Shown one piece after another: positions 24,126 through 34,033 of a stretch of DNA of 64,000 bases. Source of the stretch: Apostichopus japonicus (Eukaryota > Echinodermata > Holothuroidea > Aspidochirotida > Stichopodidae); the NCBI RefSeq assembly GCF_037975245.1, contig NC_092576.1, positions 30,482,611-30,546,610 of the forward strand, given 5' to 3'. Made by a program: the position numbers and the translations under genes. Below the pieces are notes generated by a model. It searched no databases. It saw only the letters and a program-made list of their open reading frames with translations, and was not told the DNA's origin. Position 1 is the first letter of the stretch, and each line of letters begins with the position of its first letter.

Positions 24126-25020
24126 ATTTTCTGGTCAACTTCACACTTGTTGTGTAGCAGTACATTTTAAAGCAAGGATTTGAGTCATGACATGTTTTTC
24201 ATAGAACTTTGACTTTTCAGTTCTTATTAAAATGTATTTGTCCATTATGTATGAGTGGACATACTGCTGTATAATTTTTCTATCAATATATTGTATTTTC
24301 AATCCTCTGACACAATTTGGTGATTGCGACAGCCATTTGGGACCAACTTGTTTATAATGTTTGCATCCCTTGAAACAGTTCTCTGAAAATATTGGCTTAA
24401 TCTGACAAAGTTTTTTTTAATGATTGAACCATGGGAGAAATATCACCCAATTCTAGCTGTAACACTCCTATTGAGGCTTTTCATGTATGCTTTTCAAGAT
24501 ATGTTATAGCAATAAATGAGTCTGGTAAAATAAAGCCATGATTTCTGTATTTTTTATTCAAACATACCTTTTCAACCTTGCAATAGGATTTCCTTCATTT
24601 ACCCCACAAGATTGCCCAATCTGTTTTTTTCTGGGAGGGGGGGGGGGGGTTGGATTGTATTAGCAACAGCCAGCAGGAACCCTGAGTGAAACTTACAGAT
24701 TTTATGCACACGAAGATCTCCACACAAACTGGAGGCCCAAAACATCCGCTAAAGTGAAATCAAAATAGTGATGGATGGCGCATTAGTCTGATGACTAATG
24801 AATAACAGGTCAAGTGCTGTGCAGGACTAATTTTGGAAGTCACCAGACTAAATGAATGGTCATATGACTATGATATATTAGTCACTTGACTAGTTTAGCT
24901 AATTAGTCATACGACTAATCTTTGCTGGTTAGTCATTTGACTAATTTTAATTAGGCGTACGAAGCACTGTGCAGGACTAATTTTAATTAGTCAATTTGAC
25001 TAACTTAGATTAACAGTGTA

Positions 25021-26365
25021 GGGACTGGGGACGTGCTAATATTACCCCAATTTTGAACAAGGATGATAAGACCAAGCCCTGTAATTATAGGCCCGTTAGT
25101 CTCACTAGTGTAGTTTGTAAGGTCATGGAGTCTTTGATCAGAGAGTCTCAGCATGGCTTTTGTTAAAAAAGGTCTTGTCTCACTAATATCCTTGAGTTTA
25201 TGGAAGATGTAACAAGCTCACTAAATAGGCAGAAGTCTGTAGATGTTGTGTTCCTGGATTTCCAGAAGGCCTTTGATAAAGTTCCCCCACCAGCGTCTTT
25301 TACTTAGGCTGAAGAGCATGGGTGTCATAGGGAATGTACTGTCTTGGATCGGGAATTGGCTTGGTAATAGGGAACTTTTGTGCTTCTTCTTGGCAGAACG
25401 TTACTAGTGGGGTCCCACAAGGGTCTGTATTAGGTCCCCTGTTGTTTGTTGCCTATATAAATGACATCGACGGAGATATTTTGTGTAAGTTTGCTGATGA
25501 CACCAAGGAGGTCTCTTCCAAAAGCGATTCTCAGAAATTTCAAGCGGATTTTTTCCTGGTCTCAGGGGTGGCAAATGCTTTTTAATATTGATAAATGTAA
25601 GGTAATGCACACTATGTAAACTTTTCGTTACTACTACCAATCTAAATGGTGTGGAGTTACAGGAGGTCTCTGTTGAAAGAGACCTAGGTATCTACACTGA
25701 CTCGTCTCTGCAACCTTCTAAAGATTGTCTTGAAGCTGCTAAAAGAGGTAATAGGGTTTTAGGTATGATCAAGAGGAACTTTAGTTTTCTGAAAGAGGAC
25801 ATCGTAGTTAGGCTTTATAAGCAGTTGGTTAGGCCTCATCTGTGCAGGCTTGGAACCCTTATTTTGCTAAGGATAAGGAAGTACTTGAAAAGGTAAAGAG
25901 GAGGGCTACTAGGATGATCAGTTCCTTAGAGAGGGTTCCTTATTATAGGCGGTTACAACTGTTGAATCTCACCACACTGGAGCTTAAGAGGTTACGTGGG
26001 GACTTTATCCAGGTTTTCAAGATCGTGTATGGTTTCGACAATTTATCCTTTACCGACTTTTTCATGTTTGCAAACAGTAGTTGTACTAGAGGTCAAAGTA
26101 GTTGTACTAGAGGTCATAAGTCGCATAGTAGGATTAATATTCGGCATAACTTTTTTCTAATAGGGTTGTGAATGAGTGGAATAGTTTGCCTCAGAAAGTT
26201 GTACTTGCAAGTAGTGTCAATGGGTTTAAGAATGCTTTGGACAAGCACTTTAAGCATTGTAATCGGGTCTGAGTGTTTGTGTCTTCAGTTTTTTCCCTCT
26301 CTTTATAGGTCCTTGATGGGGACTTAAGTGTCCCTCCTGATCCTTTTTTCTACTAAACTAAACTT
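25021..26365 (+). pseudogene. CR1-type LINE, reverse transcriptase and 3' end
   Basis: Continues the CR1 copy interrupted at 18000: DWGRANITPILNKDDKTKPC then [54 protein letters not shown], and the catalytic-type FADDTK. After several frameshifts the thumb/C-terminal part follows (VERDLGIYTDSSLQPSKDC, VKRRATRMISSLE, RLQLLNLTTLELKRLRGDFI, VVNEWNSLPQKVV). The stop near 26270 is followed by 'ggtccttgatggggacttaagtgtccc', typical of CR1 3' ends. A tandem 'agtagttgtactagaggtca' pair lies at 26078-26115. Confidence 0.9.
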
Positions 26366-26514
26366 GTTAGAGCAGTTTAAAAACACTGGTATCCGACTGT
26401 ATCCGTCAATTCCACCATGGATCAAAAGGCGCCATCTTGTCACATTGAAATTGGTTTGTAAATTTGGTATCGCAGTTTTTATTTGGCATATTTACACTCT
26501 TTAAATACATGCAG

Positions 26515-26553
26515 AATATACTGTTATAGTCGGAATATACTGTTATAGTCGGC
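26515..26553. repeat. Short tandem duplication (about 20 bp x 2)
   Basis: 'aatatactgttatagtcgg' occurs twice in direct succession just upstream of a LINE tail. Confidence 0.8.
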
Positions 26554-26563
26554 TGGGATATGT

Positions 26564-26601
26564 TGATCTTTGGTTCCGTTTTCGTTGCACGTAAAAAGCA
26601 C
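26564..26601 (+). mobile_element. Tx1-like LINE tail (very short copy)
   Basis: 'gatctttggttccgttttcgttgcacgtaaaaagcac' matches the last 38 bases of the family terminus. The 3' end faces that of the minus-strand copy starting at 26642, about 40 bp away. Confidence 0.7.
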
Positions 26602-26641
26602 AGATACGCATGCGGTAACTTTGATCGCTTTACGTGGCGAT

Positions 26642-28330
26642 TGCTTTTTACGTGCAAAGAAACAGACACGGACCAAAGGTCAACAAAACCAAAAACAATC
26701 CCAGTCTGGCCAACAACCACCAAAAACCCAACTGAAAACCCACAAGCGTATCAAATATAGCGTTTAACGTTCTTTAGGGTTCTTAAATCCTCGTCAACCT
26801 TGATCGAGTGGACCTCCCTGTCAGGAACAGGAGGTCCACTAGCGACCATCGTGTCCGGTATAGCGGAAGCGGCTGCGGGTAGGGTGGAAGGGCCACTCGA
26901 GTCAATGAGATCAGTCGCCTGTTTTGTCTCATCAAAACCAATCGGAGGAATCCTTAGCCACAACTAATAAGGCTGTAGTGCAGTCCTCCATTGGCGAGTC
27001 AGAATCTGGGCCACTTAATGTCTCTTGGGCCGGTTGACTCGGGGCCCAACTAGTATCACCGATAGCGGGCGTAGCTACCGGTGAACCAGTACAAGCGGCA
27101 TCCTGCGCCGCGTGCCACTCCGCTAGTACCATCTCCGCCGTTTTGTCCTGCTCTGCCTCAGTGGGCAGGCTGGCAGTCTCGGCAAGTTCGATCAGGGGAG
27201 AGGTCGGACACGAAAAGGGGGAACAAAGCCTCCATCGGGGCGCTAGTGTCGGACACTGGGGCGATGACAGGAGCATCATGTGGTACGGTGTCACAGGCCG
27301 GGACAGGGACCGCTTCAACCACGCCCGTAGCCACTCTCGCGGCGTATGAGCGGTCTGGGCATAAACGGGCGAGATGGCCCGTTTTCCCACACGAGTTGCA
27401 AACGATATCCCCCTTACACTCGGCCAGGGTATGCCCAACCTGTAAACAGCGGCTACACCGCTTGTTCGGGCACAACCTGGCCTCATGCCCTTCCAGCCCA
27501 CACCTCCAACAAGTGCGAGGCTGGCCCGGGTATGCAATGTGGGCCCTGTGACCATTAGCCCACAAGGTAGAGGGGATATCGGACTTGAGTTCGATTCTAA
27601 CTCGTCTAGTCCCGGTCTTGACACCTTTACATTAAAGGAATTCCGGCTCCTCGTAGCCGGTGACTTTCCCAAAACGCCCCAGTGTCCGCACAACAACCTG
27701 TTCAGACATGTCCAGAGGGAGATGGAGGACTGTCACCCACACCGAACTGTCATACGGTGTGACATTCAGTCCCCCAACTGCCTCCAACACATGGACGCCT
27801 CGGACGCGGGCAGCCTCCGAGGTAAACCGTACATCAAAACAATTCATACCCCGGAGAGGTTTACGCTGAAGCGCGTCAACCTCTCCAGGGACCTTTAAAC
27901 CAACAGAACGCAAAACGGAAAAAAACTTGTATGGGGACGACCTTAGCCTCCCCCGAAAAACTCAACAATACGATTTTACTGTCACGGCGAGCCGCCATGA
28001 CAGCTAGGGGTGTGGCAAAGCCACGCACCTATACACATACCAAAACGAAACCAACCCAAAACACACAAACTACACTTAAACTGTAAACTAATGAAGGGCC
28101 AACGTAAAAACACAATAAAGGTGTGGTGAACGAAAGGTGGAGAGCAGCCGAAAACACGTCCGCACTCCACGAGAACTGAACTGAACTGTGGCGATTGGTA
28201 CGGCCATCCAGATGCTAGCCGCATACGGTGATCAGTTGACAAGGCGTTATGATGTAAATACGCAATAATATTTGGACACCACGACCACTTTGACTTGCCA
28301 AAGAAAGAAAATTCCCGAGAGGAAAACACG
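26642..28330 (-). mobile_element. Half-LINE: Tx1-like ORF1 joined directly to 3' UTR, ORF2 absent
   Basis: Read on the minus strand: 5' region (28330-27914), ORF1 (about 27940-26757), then without any ORF2 the distal 3' UTR (acgttaaacgct, the GGTCCGTGTC motif) and the terminus GCACGTAAAAAGCA at 26643. Full family members end with an RT/zinc-finger ORF2 (63640-64000 plus 1-68), so ORF2 has been lost by one deletion. The structure parallels mammalian HAL1 half-LINEs. The 5' end abuts the MADF exon on the plus strand. Confidence 0.75.
26757..27945 (-). pseudogene. LINE ORF1 (Gag-like, three CCHC zinc knuckles)
   Basis: The N-terminal frame (to 27632) reads KVPGEVDALQRKPLRGMNCF, VWVTVLHLPLDMSEQVV and LGRFGKVTGYEEPEF, an RRM-like RNA-binding part. 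A shifted frame (27565-27158) holds three CX2CX4HX4C knuckles: CWRCGLEGHEARLC, CSRCLQVGHTLAEC and CNSCGKTGHLARLC. A third frame gives the acidic/Ser-Pro-rich tail (ELAETASLPTEAEQDKTAEM; SGPDSDSPMEDC). Order and knuckle spacing fit Tx1/L1-clade ORF1, an RNA-binding chaperone for retrotransposition. At least three frameshifts. There is no ATG at the start of the first frame (TTG). Confidence 0.85.
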
Positions 28331-28344
28331 ATCTAAGTATCTCA

Positions 28345-30793
28345 GAGAATGAAACGCTCATCGAGCTGGTTAGGAAGCATCCGTGTCTCTACGATGCTAG
28401 ACTTCCTGAGCATAGAGATGCCCAGCTATGTTTTAACGTTTGGCAGAGCATTGCCAACGTTATGAACAGAGAAGAAATTGACGGTGAGTAGGTCTGAGGC
28501 CTAGCGTAAACCACGGTATTGATGCCTAGGTTAGGTCGAACGTTAGAAGCCTAGGCGTACTTCAAGTTGCTCGGTTTAGGGCCTATTCAATATCATATTC
28601 ACCAAGCTTTGTCGTTATCATCCAATTGTGTATGATGGCTAACAAGAGACCGTTTTTGTAAGATGGGACGGCTTTATAGATGTACTGCTACTAGGCTTAC
28701 TTGTAGAACTGCTGCTAGGCGAAGCATCACCGATTGAGAAACTTTGACTTTGATGATTATGAACTCACCTTTAGCTAGTTAGACCAGGACAAGGCACATC
28801 CAGGACAAGGCACATACGTCTATGTTGCATGGTTGAACTCAGAAATCAAATTAAGTAATTTCTGTGATAATGGAAATGCCCAAATTTGAACAATAACTGC
28901 AACAATGACAAAATAGGCCTACGTCTATGTTTGGAGTCCCTTTTTCCAAAATTTTCTACAAAATAACGATTCCTTTCGACCCGAAGGAGTCAGTGCAGTT
29001 CACATTACTGTTAGAAACGCCTATGTTGCCTAATTTCATGCATGGTGCTTTGCTTTCTCAAAAAACCAATGCAATTTAAACTAATTGCATGATCTGTATT
29101 TCCTGTGCTGGTTTAGCCGACCTTAGAACAAAGCTTAGGCCCAAGTCCCACATGCTTAGTGGCATCAATGCAGACAATTTTAGAGTTCGAAAATATATGT
29201 ACATTGGGAGTCATCATTTTCTGAAGACAAACACTGCAGGTTAATGTAGTTATAGTATAGACCTTCCTCACTAGGTGGAAACAGTACAAGGTGCATGAAA
29301 TAGGCGACACACGAAAATAGGGACGTAGTAAGGACTGGTCGTTGTGTTGAAGTACAGTTGCTTTATAGTCATCAGATATTTGTGTACTTTTAGCTATTTT
29401 TTACGGATATATTTTAGGGATTGAAAAAGCAAATGTGGAGTATTACAGTCCTTCTTCCCTTCTTAATGATACACTGGAGTAACTTTCATAAAACTTCTTA
29501 TGAGCTTATTTAGGGCATTTCCTTAATCATTTCAGCATCGGAGTGGAAGAAAAGGTGGCGAAACCAACGGGACAGTAAAAATTGGACAGGCTGCCAAAAG
29601 AGCACAGAAATGGAAATATTTCGAGATGATGTCTTTTCTTGAGCAATTTATTGAAGAAAACAAGTAATATATTAAAATCAGTAAACTTTCTGAGAACCAA
29701 AACAACCATTCTGTTATTGAAAAGGAATTGTACAAATGAAGCAATATGTTGTACAACACATTTGCAACATCTTGATGGTGAAGTGTATGGTGGTTTATTC
29801 TGCTGGGGGATGTTTTCAGTTTGACACTTCATGCCATGAAAATACCTCGAGTCACATGGGATTCTTGCCGTTCAACTGGAGCTACATTGCAGAAATAATC
29901 CTTACATATTTCCCTGCATTGGATAGCCTCTACCCAAGCTCTGTTTCCAAATCCGAGGAATGTCTCTTAGGGCTTCTACTGCCATTCTTTCAGATCCTTC
30001 AAGCAATATGGGAGTTGCCACTTCGTCCAAAAGCTGCAATAAATTTCCACTTTCTACTGGTGTTTGGAACTGGCATGAAAACAAGACAACAGATTCCATA
30101 ACACCTTACAAACTACACCAACAGTATTACCAACTTGTGCATCGTACACGATAGTCAAAATGCGATGGAACGAAGAGATTCCCCAGTGGCCAGAAATATG
30201 AAGAAAACGGTTAATATTGAGGAGAGTTGTCAGTCCAAGAAATTTTTTCAAGGAACATTGAGATTGAAAACAAAGTATGGAATACTGAAGTGAGAGGGAA
30301 TGTGCTTTTTACGTGACCCGCCATGCGGGATACAAGTGAGAGGGAATTATTGCTTTGTTATATTATTGGTTCTTTTCACAATACAACTGAAGCAGTGTCG
30401 CCTGCCACGTCACCATCACCAGGAGAGCTAACCTTGTACTTCAGACCACCCACAAGCACATGTGATGCTGATGAAGGAACAAAGAGAGACAAGAAAAGGG
30501 TAGTGGGCTAGAACATGCACTGAAAGACCTCATTCAAGAACATGAGCGCCATTGGGAGGATATAGAGAAGGCTATGCAGGAGCCACCAGTAGAAGATGGC
30601 GATGAGTTGTTTTTTTCAGAGTTGTGCAGAGAGAATGAAGAGGTTGTGTCCCCAATTCAGATCGTGCTTAAAAATGCAGATTTCTCAACTGTTTTTTAAT
30701 GCAGAAAATCCGGATCTGATTCAAGTCTCCTTTATGCCATTCCATCGCAACTTACAGCGACCAAATGTTTCTACAGCATTAATAAATGAATAA
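28345..30793 (+). pseudogene. MADF-BESS domain gene, frameshifted
   Basis: Exon 1 (about 28345-28483) encodes the MADF start: NETLIELVRKHPCLYDARLP then AQLCFNVWQSIANVMN, ending at donor G|gtgagt. Exon 2 (29536-29663) opens in matching phase with ASEWKKRWRNQRDS. After a one-base shift in an A-run it continues KIGQAAKRAQKWKYFEMMSF then LEQFIEEN. Downstream (30387-30793) lie a Ser/Pro linker (SPATSPSPGELTLYF), a helix (LIQEHERHWEDIEKAMQ), DGDELFF, a shift in a T-run, and a BESS-like motif ERMKRLCPQFRSCLKMQISQ then LFFNAENPD. MADF binds DNA and BESS mediates protein contacts, so this was a transcription-factor-like gene. The shifts lie in homopolymers, so sequencing error is an alternative to decay. 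Confidence 0.8.
30302..30333 (-). mobile_element. LINE 3'-tail relic, reversed
   Basis: 'gtgctttttacgtgacccgccatgcggga' is the complement of the terminus seen at 48700-48731 and 1890-1920. It lies inside the MADF-BESS gene between the MADF and BESS parts. Confidence 0.6.
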
Positions 30794-30984
30794 TAGGATG
30801 CATGATACCAATTCAATTTCCAATTTGTTATGTATAAGTACCACATCCATTACAATGAGCCTATTGTTTTTTGGTGGAGGTCAAAGGTCATTAGGGATTA
30901 CGGGGAGTCAAATTAGGAAAACATGATATCTTAAGAAGCAAACTTGGGCAAATCTCATACTGGTATGTAGGTGTACAAAACATG

Positions 30985-31160
30985 ACACCACACTAAGCCA
31001 ATGGGAAAATGTAGCCTAACCATCTGTTTATTTGCTCAAATTTGTTTCGCAGTTAGCTGGCACTAAAAATATTCACCGAATACTGCTATTGTTATTGCTA
31101 CTATCTTCGACCACATGTTAGTCTAAACAACACACTAAGTCAATGGTAAAATCTAGCCGT
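30985..31160. repeat. Dispersed repeat copies (aacacactaagtcaatgg family)
   Basis: Two partial copies, at 30985-31085 and 31128-31155, match the repeat at 19700-19835 inside the 7-kb element. A further dispersed segment at 31300-31370 (tatcaatcatgatgttgtggcttgcatgttgaagagcatgaa) recurs at 47965-48018. Confidence 0.6.
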
Positions 31161-31629
31161 TTGGTGACAATAACAGTGTGCCCCAATGGTAACGTTCATG
31201 ATACATACGATTTGCTTTCTCTGTAATAACACTCCTATTAGAGTCTATATCCATCCGCTCGATTGCTCTCCTTCAGGAAACGTGCCAAAAAGCAGCAGAA
31301 AAGCATCTTTTTTAACCTACTATCAATCATGATGTTGTGGCTTGCATGTTGAAGAGCATGAAGTACATGTGGTGAGAAAATTGGGTAAATTTTAGACCCC
31401 TATAGACCTCCCATGAGCAGCGTAGGAAAATTGTTTTTCTACTGAGTGAAGAGGATTGTTTAAAAGTGACGAAAACTTCCGGCTCGGATAACAAAAAATA
31501 TACATGGTCATGATAAAGAAAATCTATAGTGCCAACCTGTCAGCTATACTGTGAAGAGTAGCGTTTAGCTACTGAAAACTATATATAGGGTGATGCGCGT
31601 AAGAATGCCCTCCTTTTTTATTCAGAAAA

Positions 31630-32500
31630 GCTGTCCTGTACGCGAAATTATTTTTCCCACTTCGACGCGGCCATATTAGCATAATGGGCGTGGACTATCG
31701 GTCGTTGTTACGGCTTATTGGTCCACGTCACAGACTATGCAGTGATATCTCTCGGGTGTTTGTTTGGGTGCTGAAAGTTCTCAATTAAGTTACATCTATT
31801 TAGGCATAGTTATAGCAGGGAGCTGCTACTCTAACAGTAACAGCTCCCTGGTTATAGTTAATACAGACGCAAGTGACAACTGTTTAATCAAATGGGTAGA
31901 ATATTTCAAGTCCGTAACAATACCCAGTAGCGTACGTAACCTAATGATGAAAGCACGTAGGCTCCTTACTGCCGTTTAAAAGGGGGTTCATTTATAAATG
32001 AACAAATAATTTAGAATGATGGATAAAACAATATGGGGCACAATATAATACATGTATATTTGTAGGACTGTAGCATTGAAAGGTCAGTGGGCCTACCTGG
32101 TGTAATATGAAGTGTAATAATCAATACCACGGGAGGTTCATTTATAACTTTTCCAGACCCTGCTGTCACGGGAGGTTCTTCTCCAAACTTTTCCAGACAC
32201 GGGAGGTTCATAACACATCTAATAAACAAACACAGTTTGATTTTGTGATGGAATTTACCTCAAGAGCTCCATAAGACCCGATTGACTGGGAGGAGCAGTC
32301 GCACATCATCATGGATCTCATGAAGTCATGTCTTAGGCCTGAGTATATTAGGCCTGAGTATATTAGCTGAGTATATTATTAAAGAGCTATACGTAAGAGC
32401 TCGAAGTCGAAGTCACAAACTTGCCGGCCTGTGACGTATTTCATAAGCCACGCCCATGTGGCCGCGTCGAAGTGGGAAAAATAATTTCGCGTCCTGCACT
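31630..32500. mobile_element. About 870-bp non-autonomous element with long inverted arms
   Basis: The left arm 31630-31693 (acgcgaaattatttttcccacttcgacgcggcca...gggcgtgg) pairs with the right arm 32438-32500 (ccacgcccat...tggccgcgtcgaagtgggaaaaataatttcgcgt). The arms are nearly perfect over 34 bases plus an outer block. The interior has a 71-codon frame without a known motif and three copies of a 'cacgggaggttc' word (32129-32205). No transposase. Probably a MITE-like element or a fold-back transposon. Confidence 0.65.
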
Positions 32501-32620
32501 GGCACATTTGAACCGAGTGGGTGAAATAACGGTTCAGTGCTGTTAACAAGATGGTAGCCTCCATTCTATTTCAAGGCAAATCAAGCAACATTTTTGGGAC
32601 CGGGATCAAGTGTTACCAAT

Positions 32621-32780
32621 ATGGCGAGGATAACAGATAAACATGCATCCGAAAAAGAAAGAAATTGAATGATTGAGCTTAGGATGCAAGGGTACACCAT
32701 TAAGAATGTAGCTATAATGCCTAACCGTAGTAGGAGGTTTGTGATTGACACGATTGTGACCTTCTCTGAGAGATCGTAAA
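32621..32780 (+). pseudogene. Possible Tc1/mariner-type HTH fragment
   Basis: From ATG 32621 the frame reads MARITDKHASEKERN, one stop, then MIELRMQGYTIKNVAIMPNR and SRRFVIDTIV. The spacing resembles the helix-turn-helix at the N-terminus of Tc1/mariner transposases (E+--MI-L---G-----VA----RSR-TV---I). Only the HTH is present and no DDE part follows. It could also be chance. Confidence 0.35.
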
Positions 32781-32916
32781 CGGAAGATTCAGAAGTTGAC
32801 AATGGCTGCAAACGACCAGTCACATCGTAGCTTCAAAACAAAACAGCGTTTCATACGAGTTATAGTATATTCACACTATGTTCGAGCAGCTCGCTTAGCT
32901 TATTTCTCCAGTTAAA

Positions 32917-33993
32917 ATGCCTGAAGGCCAAGGCTTTGGTTGTGTTAATCGAAGAGGGGAAGAGGGAGCAGGAAAAAGATATTACGTTAATCCAAATGGA
33001 ATAAAATGTCCAGAAAAGAGGGAACTTTCAATGAGGTGGCTGAACAATATTGGGACCGAACACACGATCGGTAAGTTCAACTTTGAATCACATAAAGTTG
33101 TGTGCGAGGACCATTTTCGGCCAGAATGCTTCGAAGAGGATCTTCGTGCTCGATTGATGGGAGAAACCCCCAGAAAAAAACTAAAACCAGATGCTGTGCC
33201 AGAGGTTTTTGTTCACCGAAAACCTAGAGGAGACGCTGCTCGGTCGAATAGAGCCTTGAAAAGGTCTCTGAAAAAAGTAAGTTGGCCTAGTCTACTTAAC
33301 GAAGTTACCTAGGCTACGTTATGTGCAGTAATATCGTTATCCTGGCCTAATCTAACTTAGGCCATCGCTACTTGTGTGCTTTCCTCTGCGGCAAAGCAAT
33401 ACCCATTGCCTGTCAAACAAGAGAGCCTAATGATAAAATCGCCCACATCGGTCCAAGCTACCAACGCGATAATAGGCTTTTGCGCCTCTTTTCATAACTT
33501 CCAGTTTTAGTGTTTTGGTTCAAAGATTTGCATAAATTCTAAGGGGATTAACATTAAAACTTGCATTGCCTACAAATTTTCTCACAATGTACATGATGAC
33601 GTAGCTCAGCCTAATTGTAGCGAAGAAACATGGTCAAAGCATTTGAAGTGCATACACAAGCAAATGCTTAGCCTAACCAGATGTGGGCTAGGTTACTGTA
33701 AGCTTCTATACTACAGAACAGTTGCAAACATGTACATACATATTTTATTTTACTCTATGATTTTACAGTGAGAACAGTGACTCAGTGAAGTGGAATAGGT
33801 CCCAGTAGAATTAAAAGCACATTTATAGTGCATTATACAGGATAAAAAAAATCAGAAGTTGAACCTTAGGTACAACCAGCACATGAATAACCCCATAAAT
33901 AAAGTACTATACCCTCTGAAATATCTTAAGCAAAGTTGGAACTACCTTTACTGCCAGCTGCATATCTGGTATACACTGTTTTAAATGTTTCTT

Positions 33994-34033
<40 letters not shown>

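Larger units (their letters stand above)
18001..25018. mobile_element. 7,018-bp DNA transposon, CACTG termini, TA target duplication
   Basis: The termini are inverted: CACTGTAAATTTTAATTAGT at 18001 and its diverged complement ending ...TTAACAGTG at 25018. TA flanks both sides (17999-18000, 25019-25020). Removing the insert plus one TA rejoins the CR1 frame as EGYVP-RDWGRANITPIL. Both ends carry clusters of the palindrome ATTAGTCATATGACTAAT and variants (18010-18150, 24780-25000). CACTG ends, subterminal repeats and a 2-bp duplication fit animal EnSpm/CACTA elements, but I found no recognisable transposase, so the superfamily is provisional. It contains a spliced gene of its own. Confidence 0.85.

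Noticed and set aside
27081-27558. Plus-strand frames of 70-156 codons over the half-LINE
   Set aside because: They are antisense shadows of the CCHC-knuckle ORF1 on the minus strand, which explains the open reading.
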